Shown piece after piece: positions 27,477 through 35,998 of a stretch of DNA of 64,000 bases. This stretch comes from Burkholderia sp. IMCC1007. Its GTDB lineage: Bacteria; Pseudomonadota; Gammaproteobacteria; Burkholderiales; Burkholderiaceae. The notes below the pieces were generated by a model. It was given only the letters and a program-made list of their open reading frames with translations. It was not told the origin of the DNA and ran no database searches. Location: positions 61,907 through 125,906 of the forward strand of contig NZ_JAPVQY010000016.1 in the NCBI RefSeq assembly GCF_027257875.1, in the 5' to 3' direction. The position numbers were made by a program, and so were the translations under genes. How positions within the stretch are numbered: the first letter of the stretch is position 1; each line of letters opens with the position of its first letter.

Positions 27477-28115
27477 ATGGACGCTCGAACCGACCCGCCT
27501 CGCCGCCGCGGCAGGCCCCCCAGACAACACGAGGACCTCGTCGCCACGCGTGACATGCTGTTGCGCACCGGGCTGGAGGTGCTCACCGAAAAAGGCTTTT
27601 CGGCCACCGGGCTCGACGAGATTCTCGGCCGCGCCGGCGTGCCGAAGGGCTCGTTCTATCACTACTTCGACAGCAAGGAGGCGTTCGGCCTCGAGCTGAT
27701 CGACCGCTACGCCGAATTCTTCGCCCGCAAACTGGATCGCCATTTCAGCCAGCTCGAGCGCACGCCGCTGCAGCGCGTGCGCGCGTTCGTCGACGATGCA
27801 TGCGAAGGAATGGCCCGCTACGCATACAGCCGCGGCTGCCTGATCGGCAACCTCGGCCAGGAAATGGGCGCGCTGCCCGAGAGCTTCCGCGCGCGGCTGC
27901 ACGCCACGTTCGAGGACTGGCAGCGCCGTCTGGCCGACTGCCTGGCCGCCGCGCAACAGGCGGGCGAGCTGGCGGCCTCGGCCGACGTCGCCGAGCTGGC
28001 CGCGTTTTTCTGGATCGGCTGGGAAGGCGCCGTGCTGCGCGCGAAGCTCGAACGCAGCGACGCGCCGCTCAAGCTGTTCGCGCAGTTTTTCTTCAATGGC
28101 CTGCCGCGCCACTGA
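27477..28115 (+). CDS. acuR: TetR-family regulator, AcuR-like
   Basis: Repressor of 212 residues. The HTH is at residues about 20-70 (TRDMLLRTGLEVLTEKGFSATGLDEILGRAGVPKGSFYHYF); a C-terminal TetR_C domain follows (GCLIGNLGQEMGALPESF). GCLIGNL with its Cys is shared by the AcuR/NemR group that senses acrylate or electrophiles. It is immediately followed by an acuI-like reductase, the gene AcuR represses in other proteobacteria, with paired operators before both genes. The symbol is inferred from this context. Confidence 0.8.
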   Translation: MDARTDPPRRRGRPPRQHEDLVATRDMLLRTGLEVLTEKGFSATGLDEILGRAGVPKGSFYHYFDSKEAFGLELIDRYAEFFARKLDRHFSQLERTPLQRVRAFVDDACEGMARYAYSRGCLIGNLGQEMGALPESFRARLHATFEDWQRRLADCLAAAQQAGELAASADVAELAAFFWIGWEGAVLRAKLERSDAPLKLFAQFFFNGLPRH

Positions 28116-28132
28116 GTTTTTTTGCCATTAAC

Positions 28133-28147
28133 TAGACGATCGGTCTA
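28133..28147. promoter_or_regulatory. Operator 2, before acuI
   Basis: TAGAC-GATCG-GTCTA is a perfect 5+5 inverted repeat 14 bases before the acuI start, in the 46-base gap after the regulator gene. A match at 27452 supports a common binding protein. Confidence 0.7.
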
Positions 28148-28161
28148 AAAAGGAGAAACGC

Positions 28162-29145
28162 ATGTTCCAGGGCATCGTGATCGACAAGGACGAAACCGGC
28201 CAGCACGCGCGGCTGCAAACGCTGGACGACGCGCAGCTGCCCGCGGGCAACGTGACGATCCGCGTCGGCTATTCGACACTGAACTACAAGGACGGGCTCG
28301 CGATCACCGGCAAGAGCCCGGTGGTCCGCAAGTTCCCGATGGTGCCGGGCATCGATCTGGTCGGCGAAGTCGAGCACAGCACGCATCCGGATTACCGCGC
28401 GGGCGACCGCGTCGTGCTCAACGGCTGGGGCGTGGGTGAAACGCACTGGGGCGGCCTCGCGCAGAAGGCGCGCGTCGACGGCGACTGGCTCGTGCCGCTG
28501 CCGGCGGCGTTTTCGCCGCAACAGGCGATGGCCATCGGCACGGCCGGCTACACCGCGATGCTGTGCGTGATGGCGCTGGAACGGCACGGCGTGCGCCCCG
28601 GCGACGGCGACATCGTCGTGACCGGCGCGGCAGGCGGCGTGGGCAGCGTCGCCACGGCGATCCTCGCGCGGCTCGGGTATCGCGTGGTCGCCGTGACCGG
28701 TCGACCGGCGGACGCGGACTATCTGCGGCAGCTCGGCGCCGCCGAGATTCTCGATCGCGCGCAATTCAGCGAACCCGGCAAGCCGCTCGGCAAGGAACGC
28801 TGGGCCGGCGCGGTCGACGTGGCGGGCAGCCACGTGCTCGCGAACGTCTGCGCGACGACGCGCTATCGCGGCGTCGTGACGGCCTGCGGCCTCGCGGCCG
28901 GCATGGATTTCCCGGCCACCGTCGCGCCGTTCATCCTGCGCGGCGTCACGCTCGTCGGCATCGACAGCGTGATGTGCCCGCGCGCCGAGAGGCTCGACGC
29001 GTGGCGCCGGCTCGCGACCGATCTCGACGTCGAGAAGCTGGGCGCGATCGGTCATCAGGTCGGCCTCGCCGACGCCCTTGCGCTCGCCGGCGAACTGATC
29101 GGCGGCAACGTGCGCGGGCGCATCATCGTGGACGTCAACGCGTGA
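28162..29145 (+). CDS. acuI: Acryloyl-CoA reductase AcuI / YhdH family MDR oxidoreductase
   Basis: NADPH-dependent medium-chain reductase, 327 residues. The family start is [49 protein letters not shown] is the YhdH/AcuI signature. The nucleotide-binding loop is [22 protein letters not shown]. No zinc ligands are present. AcuI reduces acryloyl-CoA to propionyl-CoA and detoxifies acrylate; simple quinone reductase activity is the alternative. AAGGAG precedes the ATG. It is followed by an AhpD-like gene at 85 bases. Confidence 0.88.
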   Translation: MFQGIVIDKDETGQHARLQTLDDAQLPAGNVTIRVGYSTLNYKDGLAITGKSPVVRKFPMVPGIDLVGEVEHSTHPDYRAGDRVVLNGWGVGETHWGGLAQKARVDGDWLVPLPAAFSPQQAMAIGTAGYTAMLCVMALERHGVRPGDGDIVVTGAAGGVGSVATAILARLGYRVVAVTGRPADADYLRQLGAAEILDRAQFSEPGKPLGKERWAGAVDVAGSHVLANVCATTRYRGVVTACGLAAGMDFPATVAPFILRGVTLVGIDSVMCPRAERLDAWRRLATDLDVEKLGAIGHQVGLADALALAGELIGGNVRGRIIVDVNA

Positions 29146-29230
29146 CGCGCGCCGCGGCAACCCGTCGTCTCTTTTCAGGCCGGCGGCTCGTGCATCGTGA
29201 CCGGCCGGGCCACTTCATCCAGGAATCCTC

Positions 29231-29809
29231 ATGACTTCTGCAGACAACGCTCCCATCAGCCGCTTCCCGGTGCCCGCACTGGAAGCGCTGCCCGACGACA
29301 TTCGCGAGCGAATCGCGGCCGTGCAGGAAAAGTCGGGCTTCATCCCCAACGTGTTCCTCACACTCGCGCATCGCCCGGACGAGTTTCGCGCGTTCATCGC
29401 GTATCACGACGCGCTGATGGACAAGCCTGGCAATCTCACGAAGGCCGAACGCGAAATGATCGTCGTGGCGACCAGCAGCGTGAACCAGTGCCAATACTGC
29501 GTGATCGCGCACGGCGCGATCCTGCGCATTCGCGCGAAGGATCCGCTGATCGCCGATCAAGTCGCGACCAACTACCGCAAGGCCGACATCACCGCGCGGC
29601 AGAAGGCGATGCTCGACTTCGCGATCAAGGTGTCGCAGAGTGCTCAGCAGGTCGGCGAAGCGGACTTCGACACGCTGAAGTCGCATGGCTTCACCGAAGA
29701 GGACGCGTGGGACATCGCGGCGATCTCGGCATTCTTCGGGATGTCGAATCGCATCGCGAACGTGACGAACATGCGGCCGAACGCGGAGTTTTACGCGCTG
29801 GGCCGCTGA
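29231..29809 (+). CDS. AhpD-like peroxidase-related protein (carboxymuconolactone decarboxylase family)
   Basis: 192-residue CMD-domain protein. The redox motif C-x-x-C followed by His is in SSVNQCQYCVIAHGAILR, as in AhpD alkylhydroperoxidases, but the N-terminus (PALEALPDDIRERIAAVQEKSGFIPNVF) and the C-terminal SAFFGMSNRIANVTNMRPN identify the 'uncharacterized peroxidase-related' subfamily. It probably reduces peroxides through the Cys pair. It is last in the acuR-acuI transcription unit and fits an electrophile/oxidant defence role. Confidence 0.85.
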   Translation: MTSADNAPISRFPVPALEALPDDIRERIAAVQEKSGFIPNVFLTLAHRPDEFRAFIAYHDALMDKPGNLTKAEREMIVVATSSVNQCQYCVIAHGAILRIRAKDPLIADQVATNYRKADITARQKAMLDFAIKVSQSAQQVGEADFDTLKSHGFTEEDAWDIAAISAFFGMSNRIANVTNMRPNAEFYALGR

Positions 29810-29899
29810 ACGCCCGGCAGCGGAAATCGTGACGTGATCGGCGCGGAAAGGCGGCACGCGTCGGCGCGCCTGCCTTCCGTGCGCGTCGGGCGGCAGCGC

Positions 29900-30775
29900 T
29901 TACCCGATGTCCTTCAGCGCATCGAGCCCGTCCGGCAGCTTCGCGTCCGGAAACATCGTGGACAGCGTCGCGTCCCGCCACCGCGCCGCGTCTTCCGCGC
30001 GCTGCTGCTCGGCCTGCTCGCACACGAACAGCGCATCGCCGCCGAGCAGCAAGCGCATCGGCACGTCGTCGCGGCGCGATAGTTCGACGATCAGCGCCGC
30101 GATCCGCGCGGGATCGCCGATCTCGTGGCCACCATACGTGCCGAGCAGGTCGAGGATCTTCCCGACCGACGGCTGGTAATCGGGCAGCAGCGCGTCGACG
30201 TCGCGCTTCGCCTGCGCGGCCCATTCGGTCCGCATCCCGCCCGGTTCGAGCGTGCACACGCGTACGCCGAACGGCGCGACTTCCTTCGCGAGCACGTCGC
30301 TGAATCCGCCGACCGCCCACTTCGCGGCCTGGTAGGCGGACAGTCCGGGCGTCGACGTACGCCCGCCGACCGACGACACCTGAAAGATGTGCCCCGCGCG
30401 CTGCGCGCGCATCGTCGGCAGCACCGCGCGCGTCAGGTTGATCACGCCGAACAGGTTCGTTTCGATCTGGTCGCGGAACACGTCGGCGCCCATCTGCTCG
30501 AACGGCGCCGTATGGCCGTAGCCCGCGTTGTTCACCAGCACGTCGATGCGACCGAACGCGGCACGTGCCGCCGCGACGGCCTGCGCGGCCGCCGCTTCGT
30601 CGGTGACGTCGAGCGCGACCGGCAGCAACCGGTCGCCATACCGTTCGGCCAGATCGGCCAGTCGCGCCGGATCGCGCGCGCCGGCCACCAGCCGGTCGCC
30701 CGCCGCAAGCACGGCTTCCGAAATCGCTCGCCCGAGGCCGCGTGCGGCCCCCGTTACCAACCAGACTTTCGACAT
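29900..30775 (-). CDS. Short-chain dehydrogenase/reductase (classical SDR)
   Basis: NAD(P)-dependent oxidoreductase of 291 residues. Cofactor motif VTGAARGLGRAISEAVLAAG, structural NNAG, catalytic Ser in QVSSVGGRTS, and YxxxK in YQAAKWAVGGFSDVLAKEV. The C-terminal extension (beyond 240) is typical of SDRs annotated as oxidoreductases in TetR-regulated pairs. It is in a tail-to-head arrangement with the TetR gene upstream on the same strand, and both are preceded by the same operator. Substrate unknown. Confidence 0.88.
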   Translation of the reverse strand: MSKVWLVTGAARGLGRAISEAVLAAGDRLVAGARDPARLADLAERYGDRLLPVALDVTDEAAAAQAVAAARAAFGRIDVLVNNAGYGHTAPFEQMGADVFRDQIETNLFGVINLTRAVLPTMRAQRAGHIFQVSSVGGRTSTPGLSAYQAAKWAVGGFSDVLAKEVAPFGVRVCTLEPGGMRTEWAAQAKRDVDALLPDYQPSVGKILDLLGTYGGHEIGDPARIAALIVELSRRDDVPMRLLLGGDALFVCEQAEQQRAEDAARWRDATLSTMFPDAKLPDGLDALKDIG

Positions 30776-30809
30776 TTTCTGCTCCTTGATCGCGATGAAA
30801 CGATGAGAA

Positions 30810-30827
30810 TGAATGATTACTCACTCA
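30810..30827. promoter_or_regulatory. TetR operator before the SDR gene
   Basis: TGAATGA-TTAC-TCACTCA (plus strand) is a one-mismatch 7+7 inverted repeat 35 bases before the SDR start. It has the same TGAnTGA-N4-TCAnTCA form as the site at 31534. Confidence 0.75.
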
Positions 30828-30939
30828 TTAATATGGGCGATGAACTGATCCTTCATGACCCGCGTCGCCCTTCCTGAAAAAACAGCTCACTGCCGCCGGC
30901 GTCACGTGCGCAATCGCACGCGCGGCGGAACTCCTTGAC

Positions 30940-31518
30940 TCACACCGCGTGCAACACCGCCCACAGCGCGCGAAACCCGGCTTCCCGGTACGCGGCGGCG
31001 CGCGCCGGATCGCGTGCGATCGATTCCATCGCCGTTTCCGCGATCGACGTGAACAACGCCGAGCAGAACGCATGTGCGTCGTCGCGGTTCAGCGCGCCCG
31101 ACGCGGCGATCTGCTCGCGCAGCAGCGTGCCGATCGCGCCGAAGCCTTCGGCGCCGGCCGCGCGATGCGTGTCGTCGATGCGGCCGCTCACGCGGAGCTG
31201 CTCGAGCGCGCGCCGACCGTCCGGATTCGCGACGCCCCACGCCACATGGCCGTTCCACGCATGCCGCAGAGCCTGCTCGGCCGGCGCGTGTTCCGGAAAC
31301 CCGGTCATCATCGCTTCGCGCATGTCGGCCTTCAGGCTCAGGTACAGCGCGTTCAGCAATGCATCCTTGGTTTCGAAGTACGTGAACACCGTGCCTTCCG
31401 CCACGCCGGCGAGCCGCGCGATGCGCGCGGTCGTCGCGGTCGCGCCGTCCTCGGCGAGCGCGCGCGCGGCCGCCGCCAGGATGGCTTCGTGCTTGTCGGG
31501 ACTGCGCGGTCGGGCCAC
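30940..31518 (-). CDS. TetR-family regulator of the neighbouring SDR
   Basis: Repressor of 192 residues from a GTG at 31518 (VARPRSPDKHEAILAAAARAL) with AAGGAA upstream; an ATG ten codons earlier lies inside the operator and is unlikely. HTH at about residues 10-55 (AILAAAARALAEDGATATTARIARLAGVAEGTVFTYF). The C-terminal domain is of the type in which WNGHVAWGVANPDGRRAL is conserved. Operators in front of itself and of the SDR indicate autoregulation and control of the SDR. The inducer is unknown. Confidence 0.85.
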   Translation of the reverse strand: MARPRSPDKHEAILAAAARALAEDGATATTARIARLAGVAEGTVFTYFETKDALLNALYLSLKADMREAMMTGFPEHAPAEQALRHAWNGHVAWGVANPDGRRALEQLRVSGRIDDTHRAAGAEGFGAIGTLLREQIAASGALNRDDAHAFCSALFTSIAETAMESIARDPARAAAYREAGFRALWAVLHAV

Positions 31519-31533
31519 GTTCGATTCCTTTAA

Positions 31534-31551
31534 TGAGTGAGCGCTCAATCA
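31534..31551. promoter_or_regulatory. TetR operator before the regulator's own gene
   Basis: TGAGTGA-GCGC-TCAATCA, a 7+7 inverted repeat with one mismatch, 16 bases upstream of the GTG start. The flanking TTAAT on the gene-facing side is also shared with the SDR site. Confidence 0.75.
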
Positions 31552-31719
31552 TAATCAAGCCAGTATCAGGAATGCAAGCGCTGTTACATCCGGCGGAACA
31601 CATACGCAATCCGTCAAAACGGTGCACTATTGCGTTTTGCCGTACCGGCGCCGGCGCATCCGGCGCCTGATTGCCTCGACGTTCGTTTCACGTTCCCCGT
31701 TTCAAACCGCGAACCTCCC

Positions 31720-33195
31720 ATGACGAATCAGCCTTCCCAGACCGCGGCCGACCGGCCGGTCGACATGATCATCTTCGGCGGCGGCGGCGACCTGGCCGCC
31801 CGCAAGCTGTTGCCCGCGCTGTACATGGCGCACCTGCACTGCAACCTGCCGCCCGAGACGCGCATCATCGCGGTCGGCCGCCGCGACTGGGGCATCGACG
31901 GCTACCGCAAGTTCATGGACGAGCAGTCGCGCCCGTTCATCGACGACAAGGCCTTCGACGCCGACGCGTGGGCCCGCTTTCTCGACCTGTTCAAGTACGT
32001 GCTGATCGACGTGAACGCGCCGGCAGACTACGCGCGGCTCGCCGAAGCGGCGCGCGGCGACGCGATCCGCGTGTTCTACCTGTCGACGTCGCCGGAGCTG
32101 TTCACGACGATCTGCGACAACCTGTCGGCCGCGCACCTCGTCGACGCGCGCTCGCGCGTCGTGCTCGAAAAGCCGCTGGGCCACGATCTCGCGTCGGCGA
32201 AAGCGATCAACAACGACGTCGGCAGGCATTTCGAGGAATCGCAGATCTATCGGATCGACCACTATCTCGGCAAGGAAACCGTGCAGAACCTGATGGTGCT
32301 GCGCTTCGGCAACCCGATCTTCGGGCCGCTGTGGCAGGCGCCGAGCATCCGCAGCGTGCAGATCACGGTCGCGGAGACGGTCGGCGTGGGCAGCCGCGCG
32401 GGCTTCTACGACCACACCGGCGCGCTGCGCGACATGGTGCAGAACCACCTGCTGCAGCTGCTGTGCATCGTCGCGATGGAGCCGCCCGTGTCGCTCGATC
32501 CGGACGCGGTGCGCGACGAGAAGCTCAAGGTGCTGCGCTCGCTGCGGCCGATGTCGCTGTCGGACGTCGCGCGCGACACGGTGCGCGGGCAGTACACGGC
32601 CGGCGCGGTCGACGGCCAGCCGGTCAAGGGCTATCTCGACGAGGAGAACGTGCCGGCGGACAGCCACGCGGAAACCTTCGTCGCGCTGCGCGCATACATC
32701 AACAACTGGCGCTGGGCGAACGTGCCGTTCTTCCTGCGCACCGGCAAGCGGCTGCAGCGCCGCCAGTCGGAAATCGTGATCGAGTTCGCCGACATGCCGT
32801 TCTCGATCATCCCGAGCGGCCCGCGCCACTACAGCAACCGACTCGTGATCCAGCTTCAGCCGGAAGAGTCGATCCAGCTCCAGATGCTCGCGAAGGAGCC
32901 GGGCAGCGGGATGAAGATGGTGCCGGTGAGCCTGAACCTCGACCTGCAGCAGGCGATTCCGGAACGGCGCGCGGAAGCGTACGAACGGCTGCTGATCGAC
33001 GTGATCCGCGGGCGGCTCACGCACTTCATGCGCCGCGACGAGCTCGAAGCCGCCTGGTCGTGGGTCGAGCCGATCCTCGACGGCTGGAAGCAGCTCGGCG
33101 ACCGGCCGCGCCTCTACACGTCCGGCACGTTCGGGCCGGCGGCCTCGTCGGCGCTGCTCGCGCGCGACAACATGTCGTGGTCGGAAGAGGCATAA
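31720..33195 (+). CDS. zwf: Glucose-6-phosphate 1-dehydrogenase
   Basis: Oxidises glucose-6-phosphate to 6-phosphogluconolactone with NAD(P), feeding Entner-Doudoroff and pentose phosphate routes. 491 residues from MTNQPSQTAADRPVDM. The dinucleotide loop is IIFGGGGDLAARKLLPALY and the active-site signature RIDHYLGKETVQNLMVLRF contains the catalytic His. LRTGKRLQRRQSEIVIEF lines the substrate site. It stands alone here, without pgl, edd or glk, so it is probably one of more than one zwf copy in the genome. Confidence 0.96.
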   Translation: MTNQPSQTAADRPVDMIIFGGGGDLAARKLLPALYMAHLHCNLPPETRIIAVGRRDWGIDGYRKFMDEQSRPFIDDKAFDADAWARFLDLFKYVLIDVNAPADYARLAEAARGDAIRVFYLSTSPELFTTICDNLSAAHLVDARSRVVLEKPLGHDLASAKAINNDVGRHFEESQIYRIDHYLGKETVQNLMVLRFGNPIFGPLWQAPSIRSVQITVAETVGVGSRAGFYDHTGALRDMVQNHLLQLLCIVAMEPPVSLDPDAVRDEKLKVLRSLRPMSLSDVARDTVRGQYTAGAVDGQPVKGYLDEENVPADSHAETFVALRAYINNWRWANVPFFLRTGKRLQRRQSEIVIEFADMPFSIIPSGPRHYSNRLVIQLQPEESIQLQMLAKEPGSGMKMVPVSLNLDLQQAIPERRAEAYERLLIDVIRGRLTHFMRRDELEAAWSWVEPILDGWKQLGDRPRLYTSGTFGPAASSALLARDNMSWSEEA

Positions 33196-33387
33196 CGGCA
33201 GCAAGCGGCGCGGGACGCCCGACCGACGATGGCAGGCCGGCGGCCCGAGCGCCGTTGGCATGCCGGGTCACCTCGCGGTGCCCGCCCACGCGCGCGTCGC
33301 CGTTACCTTCGGCGCGAGGAAGTCGGGTGAGCCGCCCCGCGTCGGTACCAGCTCCCGCTTCCGCTTCCGCAACTCAGTGCCCCCCCG

Positions 33388-34323
33388 CTACACCGTCCCC
33401 ATCCACGCGGCCTTGCGCCGCGTCGGCGCATCGCCGGTGCCGCCCAGCACCTCGATCATGTAATCGACGAACGACGCGATCCGCGACGAAATCGCCGTGT
33501 TCCGGTAATACACCGCGTTGATCGGCTGTTCGACGTCGAGCGTGTGCCGCGCAAGCACCTGCACGAGCCGCCCGGCCTCGCGATCCTGCGCGGTCATGAA
33601 ATCCGACAGGCACACGATGCCCGCACCCTCCAGCGCGAGCTGCCGCAGCGTCTCGCCACTCGACGACCAGATGTCGGGCTCGATGCGCAACGGCTCGCCG
33701 TCCGTGCCGAGGATCGGCCACACGTTCAGCGATTCGGGCAGCGTGAAGCCGAGCAGCGTGTGCTTGTGGAGATCCTCGACCTTGCGCGGCTGGCCGTGCG
33801 CTTCGATATACGCGGGGCTCGCGAGGATGCGCAGCCGGCTGTTGCCGATGCGCCGGCTGTGCAGCGTCGAATCCTTGAGCCGGCCGATCCGGATCGCGAC
33901 GTCGGTGCGCCGCTCGAGCAGGTCGATGATCCCTTCGTTGCTGTTCAGCTCCAGATCGACCTTCGGGAAGCGTTCGCGGTAGCCGCGCACGAGCGGCACG
34001 ATCACGTGCAGCATGAACGGCGTCGCGGCGTCGACGCGCAGCCGCCCCGACGGCATCTCGCGCCGCGCGAGCATCTGCTCCTCGGCGTTCTCGACCGATT
34101 CGATGATCGCGCGCGCGTTCTGCAGGAACGCGCGCCCTTCCTCCGTCAGTTCGAGCCGGCGCGTGGTCCGGCGCAGCAGCGTGGTCTTCAGCTTCTCCTC
34201 GAGCCGCGCGAGCGTGCGGCTGGTGGCCGACACGGTGAGGTCGAGCTGCTGCGCGGCGGCGGTGATCGAACCGGTGTCGACCACGGCCGCAAAGGCCTGG
34301 AGTTCGTCGAGCGTGATTTTCAT
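33388..34323 (-). CDS. LysR-family regulator of the adjacent oxidoreductase cluster
   Basis: 311-residue LysR protein. The HTH is MKITLDELQAFAAVVDTGSI plus TAAAQQLDLTVSATSRTLARLEE (residues 1-60); the effector domain begins near residue 90 with SGRLRVDAATPFMLHVIVPL, the form seen in the CrgA/AaeR group. Divergent from an MFS gene with a perfect TTGATTT-G-AAATCAA palindrome directly before its own start codon. A near-identical box occurs before the dkgB operon 2.7 kb away, so it probably controls both units and itself. Effector unknown. Confidence 0.9.
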   Translation of the reverse strand: MKITLDELQAFAAVVDTGSITAAAQQLDLTVSATSRTLARLEEKLKTTLLRRTTRRLELTEEGRAFLQNARAIIESVENAEEQMLARREMPSGRLRVDAATPFMLHVIVPLVRGYRERFPKVDLELNSNEGIIDLLERRTDVAIRIGRLKDSTLHSRRIGNSRLRILASPAYIEAHGQPRKVEDLHKHTLLGFTLPESLNVWPILGTDGEPLRIEPDIWSSSGETLRQLALEGAGIVCLSDFMTAQDREAGRLVQVLARHTLDVEQPINAVYYRNTAISSRIASFVDYMIEVLGGTGDAPTRRKAAWMGTV

Positions 34324-34325
34324 TG

Positions 34326-34340
34326 TTGATTTGAAATCAA
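34326..34340. promoter_or_regulatory. LysR box 1 (regulator / MFS operon)
   Basis: TTGATTTGAAATCAA is a perfect 7+7 palindrome with one central base, and has the T-N11-A form of LysR sites. It lies 3 bases upstream of the regulator start and 85 bases upstream of the MFS gene. Confidence 0.75.
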
Positions 34341-34424
34341 AACAATTTGGTTTATAGACCAGTTTTTCCGCAAAAGTAAAGCCGGCACACTGCGATCCAT
34401 CCTTACTGGAACCTGGATCCCATC

Positions 34425-35627
34425 ATGCCACTCGCCCTGCTTGCGCTGACCATCAGCGCGTTTGCCATCGGCACGACCGAGTTCGTGATCGTCGGGCTGA
34501 TCCCGACGATCGGCGCCGATCTCGGCGTCAGCGTGCCGTCGGCCGGCCTGCTCGTCAGCCTCTACGCGCTGAGCGTCGCGATCGGCGCGCCGCTCCTCAC
34601 CGCGCTCACCGGCCGCGTGCCGCGCAAGACGCTGCTCGCCGCGCTGATGGCGCTGTTCACCGTCGGCAACCTCGTCGCGTGGCAGGCGCCGAGCTACGAA
34701 TCGCTGATCGTCGCCCGCGTGCTCACCGGCCTCGCGCACGGGGTGTTCTTCTCGGTCGGCTCGATCATCGCGACCACGCTCGTGCCGAAGGAGAAAGCCG
34801 CCAGCGCGATCGCGACGATGTTCAGCGGGATGACGGTCGCGTTCGTCGCCGGCATTCCGCTCGGCACCTTCATCGGCCAGCACTTCGGCTGGCGCGCGAC
34901 GTTCCTGATCGTCGCGCTGTTCGGCCTCGTCGCATTCGTCGGCGCGGTGGCGTTCGTGCCGCGCGGCCTCCCGCAGACGCCGCCCGCGCCGCTCGCCCGC
35001 CAGTTGCGCGTGTTCACCCAGCCTCGGCTGCTGCTCGTCTATGCGATGACGGCGGTCGGCTACGGCGGCTCGCTGATCGCGTTCACGTACATGGCGCCGC
35101 TGCTCGAACAGATCGCCGGCTTCACGCCGTCGCAGGTCAGCCTCGTGCTCGTCGGCTACGGCGTGTCGGTGGCGTTCGGCAACGTGTGGGGCGGCAAGCT
35201 CGCCGACCACGTCGGCCCGGTCAAGGCGCTCAAGCGGATCTTCCTGCTGCTCGCGATCGTGCTGTTCGCGCTGACCTTCACGGTGCACGTGAAGTGGCTC
35301 GCGGTGCTGACGATGCTCGCGTGGGGCGCGGTCGCGTTCGGCAACGTGCCGGGGCTGCAGGTGTACGTCGTCAAGCAGGCGCGCCACTTCGCGCCGGACG
35401 CCACCGACGTCGCATCGGGCTTCAACATCGCCGCCTTCAACCTCGGCGTGGCCGGCGGCTCGTCGCTCGGTGGCCTGATCGTCGCGAACGTCGGCCTCGG
35501 TCATACGCCGTGGATCGCCGCCGTCGTCACGCTCGGCGCGTTTGCGCTCACCGCATTGAGCGGCCGTCTCGACAGCCGCGAGGGCCTGCCGGCACGCACG
35601 GCCGAACCCGTCGAACTCGCCCATTGA
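34425..35627 (+). CDS. MFS transporter, DHA1/AraJ-type
   Basis: Twelve-helix proton-driven exporter of 400 residues. It begins MPLALLALTISAFAIGTTEFV, the signature of the AraJ/YdhP/NepI branch; antiporter motif C-like text is GLAHGVFFSVGSIIATTLV and the loop motif is GGKLADHVGPVKALK. First gene of an operon with a MoaF-like and a luciferase-like gene. The branch includes sugar, purine and drug exporters; here the neighbourhood suggests export of the cluster's substrate or product. Confidence 0.9.
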   Translation: MPLALLALTISAFAIGTTEFVIVGLIPTIGADLGVSVPSAGLLVSLYALSVAIGAPLLTALTGRVPRKTLLAALMALFTVGNLVAWQAPSYESLIVARVLTGLAHGVFFSVGSIIATTLVPKEKAASAIATMFSGMTVAFVAGIPLGTFIGQHFGWRATFLIVALFGLVAFVGAVAFVPRGLPQTPPAPLARQLRVFTQPRLLLVYAMTAVGYGGSLIAFTYMAPLLEQIAGFTPSQVSLVLVGYGVSVAFGNVWGGKLADHVGPVKALKRIFLLLAIVLFALTFTVHVKWLAVLTMLAWGAVAFGNVPGLQVYVVKQARHFAPDATDVASGFNIAAFNLGVAGGSSLGGLIVANVGLGHTPWIAAVVTLGAFALTALSGRLDSREGLPARTAEPVELAH

Positions 35628-35655
35628 ACGTCACCTTTTCACAGGAGCCATCAGC

Positions 35656-35979
35656 ATGAACGCATCGACCCAACGTCCGCCGTTCGCCGGCAAGACTTTC
35701 GAAGTCCGTTACGACGGCCTCACCGCGCTCAACGCGTACGACGAGGACGGCCTCCACATGCGCTACGAGATCACCGAAGGCCCGTATGCGGGCGCGAAGG
35801 GTGAAGTCGAATACACGTGGCAGCGCGTCGCCGGCGACACCTACGCGATCTCGTGGCAGGAAGCCGATCGCGCAACCGTCGTGCACATCGACGATTTCGC
35901 CGCCGGCACGTCGCGCTCGTTCTTCACCGCGTCGTCGCTGGATTTCTACCGGCTCGACGGCAGCCTGCGCGCGGTCTGA
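35656..35979 (+). CDS. MoaF-related small beta-barrel protein
   Basis: 107-residue cytosolic protein made mostly of beta strands: FAGKTFEVRYDGLTALNAYD, LHMRYEITEGPYAGAKGEVEY, DTYAISWQEADRATVVHIDDF and a final FFTASSLDFYRLDG. This pattern matches MoaF/MoaF-C lipocalin-like proteins found with monoamine or aromatic oxidations. No catalytic residues can be pointed to. It sits between the MFS gene (28 bases) and the luciferase-like gene (19 bases), so the three are co-transcribed. Confidence 0.65.
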   Translation: MNASTQRPPFAGKTFEVRYDGLTALNAYDEDGLHMRYEITEGPYAGAKGEVEYTWQRVAGDTYAISWQEADRATVVHIDDFAAGTSRSFFTASSLDFYRLDGSLRAV

Positions 35980-35998
35980 ACCGACGGAGATCCCGACC

